Positions 27,286 to 35,004 of a stretch of 64,000 nt of DNA are shown here, piece after piece. Origin of the DNA: a virus. The stretch is from positions 1 to 64,000 of IMG/VR virus record IMGVR_UViG_3300012964_000004. One strand, written 5' to 3'. Below the pieces are notes generated by a model. The model did not search any database. It was given only the letters and a program-made list of their open reading frames with translations, and was not told where the DNA came from. The position numbers and the translations under genes were made by a program. Positions within the stretch are counted from its first letter, which is position 1. The number at the start of each line of letters is the position of its first letter.

Positions 27286-28302
27286 TTATTTGCCAAGCTG
27301 TTCTTGAGCGATCTCAAGTAACCGTTTCTTCGCTTCAGGGTTGGTGTTGGCCAATGAGGACAGCATGTTCAACGAGTCCTGATCGCCGGCCTTGGCGTTG
27401 TTAGCCAGAATGTCAAGGATGGTTGGAGCAGAAGGTGATTTCTTGTTGGATGCTGGCTTAGTTGTAGGCTCAGGTTTCTTGGGTTCTTCCTCAGTTACAA
27501 GTTTCTTGGGTTCTTCCTTAGCTACAGGCGTTTCTAACTTCAGATCATCTTCGTGCATGATCCGAATGACATTCTGCTCACCCGATATTTCAAGTTGGGT
27601 GACAGGCTCAGGTGCATTGGCAACTGCCGCGCCAGCAGGGATGCTATCTTCTTCTTCATCATCAGGAAGCTCGGATAAATCTTTTACCCAACCCTGATCA
27701 TTCAAAGAAATAGCAAACACTTTATCGCGGCTGCCAAGCAATTTGTTCAAATAAACCAAGACGTTCTCACTCCATGGGATGGAGTCAGTGGAGAAATCCA
27801 AACCGCACAACTGCAGGAATTTGGTGACCTTTTCGCCATACACCAGCGTGATTGTCTTGCCTCTTTCTTCATCCTCGAATTTTTCAAAGCTGTAAGGCAG
27901 GTTGTAGACGATCTGATAGTTCTTCCATTTGCCTGCAGTGATCACGAAGATCGCAGTGAATTCCAGATGCTGCTTGATGTTGTATTTCTTGCCTTCTTTA
28001 GTGACACCTGACTTGGCTGCCACTGTGCGGATGGTGGGTGGTTCACTTTCTTTGCCAGCGAAGCCCAGGAATTTGACTTTGTATGTGCCTAAGATGGGTC
28101 TAGCTCCAAAGATCTCTGTGTTGCTGGAGTTGAGTGTGACTGCTTGGCGCCCATCCCGAATATAATCGGGGGCGTCGCGCAATAAGACTGTAACAGTTTG
28201 TTTATTATCCTCAAAGGTGACATCCAGCTTGTCATCGCGGGTGGAAATCATGGCGATGCCTGTTTTACCTTTTGAATATTGACGTACAGGAATGGGGGAC
28301 AT
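27286..28302 (-). CDS. Unknown replication-region protein
   Basis: 338 aa. Residues 1-195 are beta-rich (KLDVTFEDNKQTVTVLLRDAP, YKVKFLGFAG). A long Glu/Lys/Pro/Thr linker (about 200-290, with the repeat EEPKK) leads to a small helical C-terminus. A beta domain with a charged tail would suit an abundant DNA-binding protein such as a single-strand binder, but no OB-fold signature is visible. AGGAGAG precedes the start. Confidence 0.78.
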   Translation of the reverse strand: MSPIPVRQYSKGKTGIAMISTRDDKLDVTFEDNKQTVTVLLRDAPDYIRDGRQAVTLNSSNTEIFGARPILGTYKVKFLGFAGKESEPPTIRTVAAKSGVTKEGKKYNIKQHLEFTAIFVITAGKWKNYQIVYNLPYSFEKFEDEERGKTITLVYGEKVTKFLQLCGLDFSTDSIPWSENVLVYLNKLLGSRDKVFAISLNDQGWVKDLSELPDDEEEDSIPAGAAVANAPEPVTQLEISGEQNVIRIMHEDDLKLETPVAKEEPKKLVTEEEPKKPEPTTKPASNKKSPSAPTILDILANNAKAGDQDSLNMLSSLANTNPEAKKRLLEIAQEQLGK

Positions 28303-28320
28303 GAGATTTCTCTCCTTTAT

Positions 28321-28689
28321 TTAGAATTTGCGGTCTCGGGCGCGGAATTCATCGTGCATTTTATCCAAGGCAGTAGCAAGCTGGTCAGCGATATAAGCGA
28401 TGCCATCGGGTGTGAGCACAACAAATGATGCGTCGGTTGCTATATCGACTATATATTTATCTTTGAGAGGAATGGTCACTTCCACAGCCACATTATACGG
28501 AAACATGAATAATGGGCTGTAGGGTTTATATTGAGTGCGATCGGGAGCCAGTTGTGTGGGTATCATGCGAATATGAATGATATTATCTGGATCCATAAAT
28601 ATATGGGACGGCTGAATTTTCTCACCGAGAGGGGAAACGTAGGTTTCCTTATCGCCGTCATCTGCTCGGGAAAATTCATTATCAGGCAT
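28321..28689 (-). CDS. Unknown protein
   Basis: 122 aa. An acidic N-terminus and a beta-rich middle (VAVEVTIPLKDKYIVDI) lead to a C-terminal helix (ADQLATALDKMHDEFRARD). It overlaps the SNF2 helicase stop by 8 bases. No family is recognised. Confidence 0.78.
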   Translation of the reverse strand: MPDNEFSRADDGDKETYVSPLGEKIQPSHIFMDPDNIIHIRMIPTQLAPDRTQYKPYSPLFMFPYNVAVEVTIPLKDKYIVDIATDASFVVLTPDGIAYIADQLATALDKMHDEFRARDRKF

Positions 28690-30235
28690 CTAATTCATCT
28701 CCTATTGTAAGTAAATCCAAGACTGGAATGTCATCCAAGGTGATCAACTGTCCAAAGATTTCCCGTTTGGTTTCGATGAGCCGATGGATACGCTCATCAA
28801 TGGTATGGCGTGCGATCAGATAGATAGACTCTACGGCTGAGCGCTGCCCAATACGATGTAAACGTCCTTCGATCTGTTCCTCCCTTCCTGCATTCCACTC
28901 ACGCTCGACAAAAATGAGCATATCTGCGGAATACAAATCAATACCTTCACCGCCAGCGATGCTGATGATGGCCACGCGTATTTTGGGATCGATAAGGAAA
29001 CGCTGGACATTATCATAGCGTTCCTTTTGCGATGTATCCCCAACCACTTTGATCGTGCCATATTCGGCTAGCTTTTCTTCCAAGGCAGCCACGACTGCAC
29101 GATGATGAGCGAACAAGACTACTTTGTTTTTACTCTTGAGAATATCCTGCGCAAGTTCCACAGCAGGCACAACTTTCATCATGCCAATGACTTGGCGCAG
29201 ATTAGCAATCTGCTGCAGGCGGGAAGCACCCTTCCCATCCAGCATAACACGTTTGCGTGTCTCTTCCAATGTCTCTTTATATTTGCGAGCATAGATCTTA
29301 TCCCAATCCACAGGCAAATGCACGCGAGTGATGGCTGGCAGATCCTGCAACACTTCCTGCTTGGTGTGGCGCAGATAATAATTTCCCAGTTCAGTTTTCA
29401 ATTCACCCAGGTTGGTGGCACCATCAACATCCCAACCCCACTTGTCCATATAAGCGCCGCAATATTTGATCGCATAGCGCCAATAGGAATTCCAACGCGC
29501 AGGATTGAGGATGTTCAACTGCGGCCACAATTCAATGGGGCGGTTCAAGAAAGGCGTGCCTGACAGCCCGATTACATAATTAGTTTGTAACGCTTTAGCT
29601 GCGCGAGTGCGCTGGCTCTTGCGATTTGCGAGGTAGTGGCATTCATCATATACGACCAGTTGATAATTATGCGCTTTGATCTCAGCGATCTTGAGCGTGA
29701 AAATGGCGTAGGACATCAAGGTAAATCGGCTACGAATTAGCGGATCCTTGCCCTTGCTGATGATGACCGACTCATCGCCCAACCAATTCTTGATCTCAGC
29801 CTGCCATTTATATACCACCGAAGCGGGGCAGACAATCAGCACTGAATGAAAGCCACGCTCTTGAATGAATGCCAGAGTCTCAACAGTCTTGCCCAAACCC
29901 ATCTCATTGGCATTGACGAAGCGTCCGCCTGTCTCGTGCATCCAATCCAGATCAGCCAACTGGAAGGGATATAAACGCTGCCGCACCGCATCCGCTTTGG
30001 TAAAGATCGGATCCCGACCTAAATCAAGTACGGCTTTATCAATCATAAAGCCGTACTCTTTGCCAAACTTGACCGCTAGCTTGGCTCCGAATTCAGTCGC
30101 GGGCATCCACCATTGACGCAGATCACCATCGTAGCGCGTATCAGGCAGCGATTTGATCTTGTTCTTCATCCCTGGGGAATAGGGGAAGGAGAACTCAATG
30201 CGGTAGTTTCTAAAATCGATCGACTTATATATCAT
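28682..30235 (-). CDS. SNF2-family DNA helicase/translocase
   Basis: 517 aa. The N-terminal 75 residues resemble a HARP-like fork-binding segment (RYDGDLRQWWMPA). The ATPase then has NEMGLGKT (110-117), VVYDECHYL (motif II), GLSGTPFLNR (III), SIAGGEGIDL (V) and EGRLHRIGQ (VI). SMARCAL1-like phage enzymes remodel or rewind forks, and in other phages they initiate recombination-dependent replication. It is the first gene of the replication operon, with a 5' leader that carries a hairpin and a promoter. Confidence 0.92.
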   Translation of the reverse strand: MIYKSIDFRNYRIEFSFPYSPGMKNKIKSLPDTRYDGDLRQWWMPATEFGAKLAVKFGKEYGFMIDKAVLDLGRDPIFTKADAVRQRLYPFQLADLDWMHETGGRFVNANEMGLGKTVETLAFIQERGFHSVLIVCPASVVYKWQAEIKNWLGDESVIISKGKDPLIRSRFTLMSYAIFTLKIAEIKAHNYQLVVYDECHYLANRKSQRTRAAKALQTNYVIGLSGTPFLNRPIELWPQLNILNPARWNSYWRYAIKYCGAYMDKWGWDVDGATNLGELKTELGNYYLRHTKQEVLQDLPAITRVHLPVDWDKIYARKYKETLEETRKRVMLDGKGASRLQQIANLRQVIGMMKVVPAVELAQDILKSKNKVVLFAHHRAVVAALEEKLAEYGTIKVVGDTSQKERYDNVQRFLIDPKIRVAIISIAGGEGIDLYSADMLIFVEREWNAGREEQIEGRLHRIGQRSAVESIYLIARHTIDERIHRLIETKREIFGQLITLDDIPVLDLLTIGDELDA

Positions 30236-30273
30236 AAGCTCCTATTCAGTTGTTGAAGTCACGAGTTAGTCAT

Positions 30274-30308
30274 GTGGGGCGAATTTGAGGGGGGCAAACC
30301 CGCCCCAC
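30274..30308 (-). promoter_or_regulatory. Leader inverted repeat of the replication operon
   Basis: GTGGGGCG (30274-30281) pairs with CGCCCCAC (30301-30308). The G-run and C-run between them allow an alternative GGGCGGG/GCCCCCC pairing. It lies in the transcribed leader of the SNF2 gene. An attenuator or RNA-level switch is possible. Confidence 0.45.
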
Positions 30309-30371
30309 TAATGAAAGGAGTGGCGCATAGCATAGGGTGGGCAGTTCGCTTATACATATACGCCAACCTCA

Positions 30372-30402
30372 TTGTAACAGATCGGCTTGCTCAAACATTA
30401 GA
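30372..30402 (-). promoter_or_regulatory. Phage-type promoter of the replication operon
   Basis: On the minus strand TCTAATGTTT and ATCTGTTACAA are separated by 10 bases. The same two boxes occur at 40414-40445, separated by 11. Read as a promoter, AATGTT and TACAAT lie 17 bases apart. It is 137 bases upstream of the SNF2 start. Confidence 0.6.
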
Positions 30403-30442
30403 GTTAGATTAGAGTTTCTTAGAAATCCTAATCGGCGACGCA

Positions 30443-30679
30443 TTAGAGGCATTTCTGTTTGACTTGCTCAACAGATCGTGCTACTATGGCCTCAGGCGCG
30501 TTAGTTGTGGCTGACGCTGACCTGCCCAACGCTGGCATGGGTGCTCGAGCCAGCTTCATAAGGGGAAATTTCTCAGCCAGCGCAGGCACCTGCATACAAG
30601 GATGGATCTGGACAATCTGAAAGCCAGACACCGCCCAATCGGAACAGGCAATTAGCTCAAAGCTAAAGACGGGCATCAT
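30443..30679 (-). CDS. Doubtful 78-aa open frame
   Basis: Starts MMPVFSFELIACSDWAVSGF and ends in a basic region with KQKCL. The first half looks protein-like, but there is no ribosome binding site. The frame continues upstream only to a TTG. A ribosome site with ATG at 30822 opens only a 20-aa frame in another phase. It could be a decayed gene or chance. Confidence 0.25.
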   Translation of the reverse strand: MMPVFSFELIACSDWAVSGFQIVQIHPCMQVPALAEKFPLMKLARAPMPALGRSASATTNAPEAIVARSVEQVKQKCL

Positions 30680-30806
30680 GGGTGGGCACTTGCGTCTTTC
30701 ATCTGCTTGATGAAAAGCCTCAGTACATTCGGTGAAGGAAGAAATCCTTCTCAATTTCTACTCTCACGACCTTTGGCAAGGTCGGATTGTGTCTCTTGAT
30801 GAAACA

Positions 30807-30888
30807 ACTTCTCTGATACTAACCATGATAAATACTCCTGAACAAACCGAATAATAACCATCCAGACTTCTCTGATAATATAGAGAAG
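30807..30888 (+). promoter_or_regulatory. Repeated operator-like sites before the 30903 gene
   Basis: ACTTCTCTGATA occurs at 30807-30818 and again at 30866-30877, 59 bases apart. The second copy is part of an inverted repeat, CTTCTCT (30867-30873) with AGAGAAG (30882-30888). It sits just upstream of the AAAGG ribosome site of the 30903 gene. A regulator, perhaps the downstream protein, may bind here. Confidence 0.5.
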
Positions 30889-30902
30889 AGAAAGGCTATT
30901 GT

Positions 30903-31424
30903 ATGGAACCCAAGCGCGTCATGAAACTTGACATTCCTCTGGTGATCGAGACTTATCAGCGCATGTTGCGTGAAGCTCCCTCTGGGCATGTGTCCGCGAA
31001 GGCGCTCACGTATGAGATTAGCAAGCAGATCATATCGGCTAAGACAGGCAAGCCCTTCACGCGGCAGGCACTCTATTTTATTTTGAACCGCTCGGTGCGT
31101 GCGCATCCTGAGACGCACGTGCGTGACCTGCCCATTGTATGTATGAATGTGAATTATGTCATGTTGAGCACATGGTTGGCAGATCACATTCAACCCGCAC
31201 TTATATACGGTTTCTTCGATTGCACGCCTGAGGTTGCTCGTGGTCGCGTGGTCTATGGAATGCCAAGCATAGCTGCTATGATGGCAGCTAAGCTGGTATA
31301 CTGGCCTTATCATCAACGCGCACCTATCTTTACGGACGTTGACCCTACCCAATTTGGTGACGAATTAGTGTTCCTGCCCCTGATATGCGTATCGCCCCGA
31401 TCCCGAAAGCTAGAGAAGTTTTAG
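30903..31424 (+). CDS. Unknown protein, possible DNA-binding N-terminus
   Basis: 173 aa. The N-terminal half (25-65) has helices typical of a winged-helix or HTH unit (TYEISKQIISAKTGKPFTRQ, then ALYFILNRS). The C-terminal half is hydrophobic and Tyr/Pro-rich (YGMPSIAAMMAAKLVYWPYH) and I do not recognise it. Repeated and inverted sequences directly upstream would suit autoregulation. It is one of two plus-strand genes inserted between minus-strand blocks and overlaps the HNH gene by 40 bases. Confidence 0.75.
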   Translation: MEPKRVMKLDIPLVIETYQRMLREAPSGHVSAKALTYEISKQIISAKTGKPFTRQALYFILNRSVRAHPETHVRDLPIVCMNVNYVMLSTWLADHIQPALIYGFFDCTPEVARGRVVYGMPSIAAMMAAKLVYWPYHQRAPIFTDVDPTQFGDELVFLPLICVSPRSRKLEKF

Positions 31425-31648
31425 AGCATTACCAATTTATCTGCGCTGTGTGCTTTTCGCCAGCCACGCAGGTACATGAGATCATGCCCAAAAGCAAAAG
31501 ACCCGCCGATTGGTGGGCTTGGGAAAATCGTGTTCCTTTGTGCGCCAACTGTCATGATCGTGTGCATCAGGAAGGCACCGCTGCTTGGGAAGAGCGGCTA
31601 AGAGAGAGCCGAGATGTGCTAGCTATTCTCCTAGCCGATGTCCGCTAA
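31385..31648 (+). CDS. HNH endonuclease
   Basis: 87 aa, the size of a minimal HNH domain. CAVCF and LCANCHDRVH supply the two CxxC zinc knuckles. VHEIMPKSK gives the catalytic HE...P region, and ENRVPLCANCH contains the N and H of the motif. It would nick or cut DNA. Since it is not beside the terminase, a homing or packaging role is equally open. Its start lies inside the upstream gene. Confidence 0.88.
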   Translation: MRIAPIPKAREVLEHYQFICAVCFSPATQVHEIMPKSKRPADWWAWENRVPLCANCHDRVHQEGTAAWEERLRESRDVLAILLADVR

Positions 31649-31661
31649 GTAACGGTTACTT
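31647..31661. promoter_or_regulatory. 15-bp palindrome AAGTAAC-G-GTTACTT
   Basis: Perfect 7-bp arms around one base, located where the HNH gene and the DUF932 gene converge. The same palindrome, with C in the centre, occurs at 46172-46186 directly upstream of a promoter. It is a candidate binding site for a phage regulator. Confidence 0.55.
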
Positions 31662-32648
31662 TCTGGGCAGTCCAGAGATAATGGCGAAGGCATCCATCTT
31701 GATCTCAGCGCGTTCGCCAAACAGGGCGGAAGCATAGCGGCCGTTGCCACGACCTTTCTTCCAGTCCTCCAATTCCACAACTGATTGGAATGCACCCCAC
31801 TGGGTGAGCGCCAAGCCTGGGTGCTCATCGTTGAATTTCTCGAACAAGTTCAAGGCGGCAGTCTGGTGTGCCAAGCGATCGATGCGCAGTTTCTCATAAT
31901 CGACAGTGACATCGATCACTTTTATTTCCTCTGGATTGGGTGGCAGTTTATAGATTTGGCTGACGGCTGTCTTGAAATCTTCAATGGGGAAGGTAGCGGT
32001 AGCCATGTTGAGGAAAAGCTGGTTGGTAAAGTCCAGCCGTTGCTTGAGATCCAAAGCAATCTGGGCGATCTTCTCAAGTCTGAACAAGTTGCCTCTGACG
32101 TGCGTGACATTCAATGTGAGAGTGGCTTGCTCGAGACCCATGCGCACGGTATTGGCACATTCAGTGCGGACGGGCGTGACAAAGACCTTGGTTGAACTAC
32201 GCCCAGATTTCTCATCATAGATCGTGAAGTAATTGTGAACGGTATCACCTTTGATACTGACGAAGCCAGCATCCAAGCAGATGAAGATGCGCTCACCTCT
32301 GCCCAAGAGACCCAGGGTCTCGACGGGGAACAATTCGCTCAGTCCATTGAACATCTCAAACAGATTGTCATTGGGAACTTGTTGATAGTTCTTGCCGACT
32401 ATCTCCATAGGTAGCCACTCGGTTTCACTCTTGAGTGGAGGTCTACACACAGCCGCATGGTTAGGCATCTCAATCAGCTTGCCCTGAATTTCCACATAGA
32501 CTTTGCCCATCTCGGTATGAAAATTCATGCCCGTCCGTTCTCCAGCCTGCAGTAGAGTGATATGCTCATCTGCGGGAAAGACTGTGCCGATCCTATGCCA
32601 GCCTGGAATACCTCTGGCTGTGAAATAATCCATCAAAATTTCATCCAT
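31656..32648 (-). CDS. DUF932 / phage-plasmid-like protein (TIGR03299-type)
   Basis: 330 aa from the ATG with AAAGGAGG nine bases upstream; the frame is open to 32714. Features of this family are GIPGWHRIGT near residue 12, LFPVETLGLLGRGERIFICL, DTVHNYFTIYDEKSGRSSTK, TPVRTECANT and LTQWGAFQSVVELEDWKKGR late in the protein. The family is common in phages and plasmids and its function is not settled; a DNA-related role is assumed. It converges with the HNH gene. Confidence 0.88.
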   Translation of the reverse strand: MDEILMDYFTARGIPGWHRIGTVFPADEHITLLQAGERTGMNFHTEMGKVYVEIQGKLIEMPNHAAVCRPPLKSETEWLPMEIVGKNYQQVPNDNLFEMFNGLSELFPVETLGLLGRGERIFICLDAGFVSIKGDTVHNYFTIYDEKSGRSSTKVFVTPVRTECANTVRMGLEQATLTLNVTHVRGNLFRLEKIAQIALDLKQRLDFTNQLFLNMATATFPIEDFKTAVSQIYKLPPNPEEIKVIDVTVDYEKLRIDRLAHQTAALNLFEKFNDEHPGLALTQWGAFQSVVELEDWKKGRGNGRYASALFGERAEIKMDAFAIISGLPRK

Positions 32649-32829
32649 CTTTAGCCTCCTTTTTAGGCCAGATGAGGGCAGTGGATATTCTCTCAGCGAT
32701 CTCTGTTGTGACAACCATCATAATGCTGGTCATCTCACGGTCGGATAATTGATATGCTTTCTGGAACATAGTCAGCACCACCCTTAGAACTTCTAGCATT
32801 TTGTTTGTTTCTATTATTATCTCTTCCAT
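32641..32829 (-). CDS. Small helical unknown protein
   Basis: 62 aa from MEEIIIETNKM, chosen because AAGGAGG lies nine bases upstream; the longer frame to 32922 has no such site. It is a single long amphipathic helix (KMLEVLRVVLTMFQKAYQLS) followed by a charged end. It overlaps the DUF932 start by 8 bases. Confidence 0.68.
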   Translation of the reverse strand: MEEIIIETNKMLEVLRVVLTMFQKAYQLSDREMTSIMMVVTTEIAERISTALIWPKKEAKDG

Positions 32830-32830
32830 C

Positions 32831-33022
32831 TTAATCATCCTCCTTATATACATCCAAGAACTGTAAGAATTTATCTGCATCCCCTGGGTGCTCATGGGAT
32901 CCATCAGCCTCAGCCATTCCACTTTTCACCAAGTCCTTAGCGACTTGTACAGACTCAGCTTCCACCCGATAACTAGCGTGAGTCTCCCACAATTCACAAG
33001 TCTCAATGATATATGTTGGCAT
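32831..33022 (-). CDS. Small unknown protein
   Basis: 63 aa. It starts MPTYIIETCELWETHASYRV and then has an AESVQVAKDLVKSG helix and an acidic end. The beta-beta-alpha start resembles small phage proteins that carry sensory-type AESxxxA segments. It ends one base before the start of the next gene. GAAAGGAG lies ahead of its ATG. Confidence 0.7.
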   Translation of the reverse strand: MPTYIIETCELWETHASYRVEAESVQVAKDLVKSGMAEADGSHEHPGDADKFLQFLDVYKEDD

Positions 33023-33045
33023 ATTCCACTCCTTTCTCTAATTGG

Positions 33046-33705
33046 TTACGAATTTGCTAAAACTAATTGGTTTTTAGCATTTTGAATGCGCTTGTAGGCT
33101 ATTCCACACTGATCGGGGTCAATCTCGATCCCGATAAAATTGCGGTTCAACTGTATGCACGCCTCACCCGTTGTGCCACTACCCATGAACGGGTCTAAGA
33201 CAGTCTCGCCTTCTTTGGTCATCATATTGATGATCCGTTTGGTCAGTTCCAGAGATGTCAGCCCTGGGTTTTTATAACGCTTCTCTTTGAAGTAGTAGCC
33301 CTCTCCAGGCAGGCGGATGTCATCGATCAGATCACGTGTGATTACGATCGGCCTACCTTCGATCAGAGCTACATGATACTGTTGGCGCCAGCCCTGCTTA
33401 GCCACGCCTGCTGCTCTCTTATACACAATGACAGGGTGGGCAGTTGGCATGAGTTGAAGATAAGTTGGGAGCAGTGCGCCACTCACATACATACCCACGC
33501 CACGAGTAGCCAACATTCTGGATATGGATAGGAGCAATCCCATGCGATGCAGGTATTCTTCAGGGCTGAGTTTATCTTTGTACACGCCATAATCCTTGCC
33601 CACGTTATAGGGTGGATCGGCGAACACGAAGGATACGATCTTGGGTGCTCTGGTTGGTAGGACTTCCAACCAATCTCCATGATAAATTTGAAAGTCGATA
33701 GTCAT
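33046..33705 (-). CDS. DNA methyltransferase (N4/N6, beta class)
   Basis: 219 aa from the ATG one base after the upstream stop; ATGs at 33714 and 33723 are alternatives. DPPYNVGKDYG (30-40) is the catalytic motif IV and DPFMGSGTTG is the SAM-binding motif I. Motif IV precedes motif I, which is the beta-class order. The target-recognition region between them is short. It probably methylates phage DNA to evade host restriction or for regulation. No restriction enzyme partner is next to it. Confidence 0.92.
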   Translation of the reverse strand: MTIDFQIYHGDWLEVLPTRAPKIVSFVFADPPYNVGKDYGVYKDKLSPEEYLHRMGLLLSISRMLATRGVGMYVSGALLPTYLQLMPTAHPVIVYKRAAGVAKQGWRQQYHVALIEGRPIVITRDLIDDIRLPGEGYYFKEKRYKNPGLTSLELTKRIINMMTKEGETVLDPFMGSGTTGEACIQLNRNFIGIEIDPDQCGIAYKRIQNAKNQLVLANS

Positions 33706-33706
33706 G

Positions 33707-34015
33707 TTAGTCATCCCAATCATCGGGCAGTCCTGGCAATTTCAAGTCCCCGCCCCAAATCTCATCATCGATCATTTCCTCTGCCATTGTGGAAGTGTGG
33801 TCATGTCCCTCACTCATGAACCAAGCTACAAACTGAATAGGTATGCCATTTGGCAGGTGAGTGGGTTCGTCTTGTCCCTTGTCGGGTGGCATACCAGCCA
33901 GATACCATGATCCTTGAACTTTGATGAGCCGCTCCCCCCATTTCTTTTTCAGACGGGCAAGTTCACAGCCGTTGCATCGCAAGTAGCCATAGTCTATATA
34001 TTCTTCGTTGCTCAT
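33707..34015 (-). CDS. Unknown protein with CxxC
   Basis: 102 aa. CNGCELARLKKKWGERLI near residue 14 has one CxxC. The middle holds GMPPDKGQDEP and the end is acidic (DEIWGGDLKLPGLPDDWDD). It lies upstream of the methyltransferase with a TAACATG junction, so the two are probably cotranslated. The function is unknown. Confidence 0.72.
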   Translation of the reverse strand: MSNEEYIDYGYLRCNGCELARLKKKWGERLIKVQGSWYLAGMPPDKGQDEPTHLPNGIPIQFVAWFMSEGHDHTSTMAEEMIDDEIWGGDLKLPGLPDDWDD

Positions 34016-34037
34016 AACAACTCCTTTCTGTTAGAAT
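34008..34037 (+). promoter_or_regulatory. Plus-strand promoter of the 34059 gene
   Basis: TTGCTC at 34008-34013 and TAGAAT at 34032-34037 are 18 bases apart. The bases before the -10 box (TTCTGT) match the extended -10 of the two minus-strand phage promoters (ATCTGT). Confidence 0.5.
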
Positions 34038-34058
34038 AAATTTACGGAGGTAAATGAT

Positions 34059-34343
34059 ATGTTACCTAACGCTCCCGTTCCAAGACCCGTTCCAGGTGGG
34101 GGTGCGGCGGCTGCTGCAGCCCCAGGTGGTAATGCCATGCCAATGGGTGAAGCTCCGCCAGCAGCGGCTGCTGCTGAGCAGGGTGCTACGCCCGAACAAG
34201 TCCGCGCCGCAATCATGACTGTACTTCAACGAGTGAAGTCACTGGCAGACAAGTATGGCTTAGACTTAGGTGAGATGGTAGCCTCACTGGGGTCAGCGCG
34301 TGGTGCTGCACCGCCGCCGCCAGTGCCTACGCCACAAGCCTAG
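34059..34343 (+). CDS. Ala/Pro/Gly-rich unknown protein
   Basis: 94 aa. A low-complexity Pro/Gly/Ala half (1-45) is followed by one helix (EQVRAAIMTVLQRVKSLADK, then YGLDLGEMVASL) and a Pro-rich tail. ACGGAGG stands 9 bases ahead of the ATG. This is the only plus-strand gene within a 10-kb minus-strand block, with its own promoter. The opposite-strand frame here is rejected because it lacks a ribosome site. The function is unknown; it could be a virion or adaptor peptide. Confidence 0.72.
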   Translation: MLPNAPVPRPVPGGGAAAAAAPGGNAMPMGEAPPAAAAAEQGATPEQVRAAIMTVLQRVKSLADKYGLDLGEMVASLGSARGAAPPPPVPTPQA

Positions 34344-34569
34344 CCAGTAAAAACAAAAGGGACAGAGCTACGCCCATTCGCAAGAGCCACTTACGGATGG
34401 CGTATTCTGTCCCTTTCGCTTTGAGTTCTCTGGGCATCATCATGGTAGATGACTGACCTGTGGCTGGATCGGTTGCTTCCAGCTTGATATGCTTACTGCC
34501 CTGCACGATGGTTATCTTGCCAGATCGTCTGGCTTTACGGATGTAGTAATCAGTCAGGTTTTGTGGCAT
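34327..34569 (-). CDS. HicA-like protein with C-terminal membrane segment
   Basis: 80 aa from MPQNLTDYYIRKARRSGKIT. The part VQGSKHIKLEATDPATG (22-38), followed by TMMMPRELKAKGTEYAIRKW, follows the HicA/YcfA double-stranded RNA-binding fold, with H27 at the catalytic position. The last 15 residues (VALSLLFLLARLVA) form a hydrophobic helix not usual for HicA. No HicB antitoxin is seen, though the adjoining 62-aa gene overlaps its start. The 17-base 3' overlap is with the opposing gene. Confidence 0.65.
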   Translation of the reverse strand: MPQNLTDYYIRKARRSGKITIVQGSKHIKLEATDPATGQSSTMMMPRELKAKGTEYAIRKWLLRMGVALSLLFLLARLVA

Positions 34570-34738
34570 CGGGCACTTCCTCATAATCCAGAGTAAGGAC
34601 TGCCTGATCCATTCCCCAACCTGAAAGGATTTCATGGGCGAGGGAATTGAACAGCATGGCAGGGCGGACATTCTTATCAGGATCATTCAGTTTGAATTGT
34701 TCTTCAGGTATGGTGATGGTGATAATTACGTTACGCAT
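34550..34738 (-). CDS. Small unknown protein upstream of the HicA-like gene
   Basis: 62 aa. It begins MRNVIITITIPEEQFKLND and has a helix (RPAMLFNSLAHEILSG) and an acidic C-terminus. It overlaps the HicA-like gene by 20 bases and the upstream stop by one base. It is a candidate partner by position, but it lacks the HicB signature. Confidence 0.65.
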   Translation of the reverse strand: MRNVIITITIPEEQFKLNDPDKNVRPAMLFNSLAHEILSGWGMDQAVLTLDYEEVPDATKPD

Positions 34739-35004
34739 TAGTCGCTCCTTTCCTGCTTGCGTTTATAAATCCGACTACCAATCTGTACATCATAGCCGAT
34801 GGACATGAGTTCTTCTTGCAAGTCTTTAGTCTCAGGGTGATAAGCAGGTTCAGTTACACTGATGATAAAGGGATAGTCAGCCTCACTGTGCTGTCCCATG
34901 TGCATATAGCTCATGACCCTGCCTGGATGGGCAGGCAAATTAGGGAATAGAGCAATCACTTTCCCATTGTCTTTGAATTTACGAAACACCACTCTATCCT
35001 TCAT
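34738..35004 (-). CDS. Conserved small phage protein of unknown function
   Basis: 88 aa. VVFRKFKDNGKVIALFPNLP, then SYMHMGQHSEADYPF and LQEELMSIGYDVQIGSRIYK, form a pattern that I know from other phage genomes, without a known role. It overlaps the upstream zinc-ribbon gene by 11 bases. Confidence 0.78.
   Translation of the reverse strand: MKDRVVFRKFKDNGKVIALFPNLPAHPGRVMSYMHMGQHSEADYPFIISVTEPAYHPETKDLQEELMSIGYDVQIGSRIYKRKQERSD

Larger units (their letters stand above)
30236..30902. other. Control region between replication operon and plus-strand island
   Basis: About 670 bases without a convincing gene. It holds the leader and promoter of the replication operon (minus strand), a GTGGGGCG/CGCCCCAC inverted repeat at 30274-30308 within that leader, and operator-like repeats before the 30903 gene. 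A TTG-start frame at 30443-30754 on the minus strand is weak. No tRNA or other RNA gene is recognised. Confidence 0.6.

Noticed and set aside
34031-34216. Minus-strand Ala-rich frame opposite the 34059 gene
   Set aside because: Mirror of GC-rich low-complexity codons; the plus-strand gene has ribosome site and promoter.
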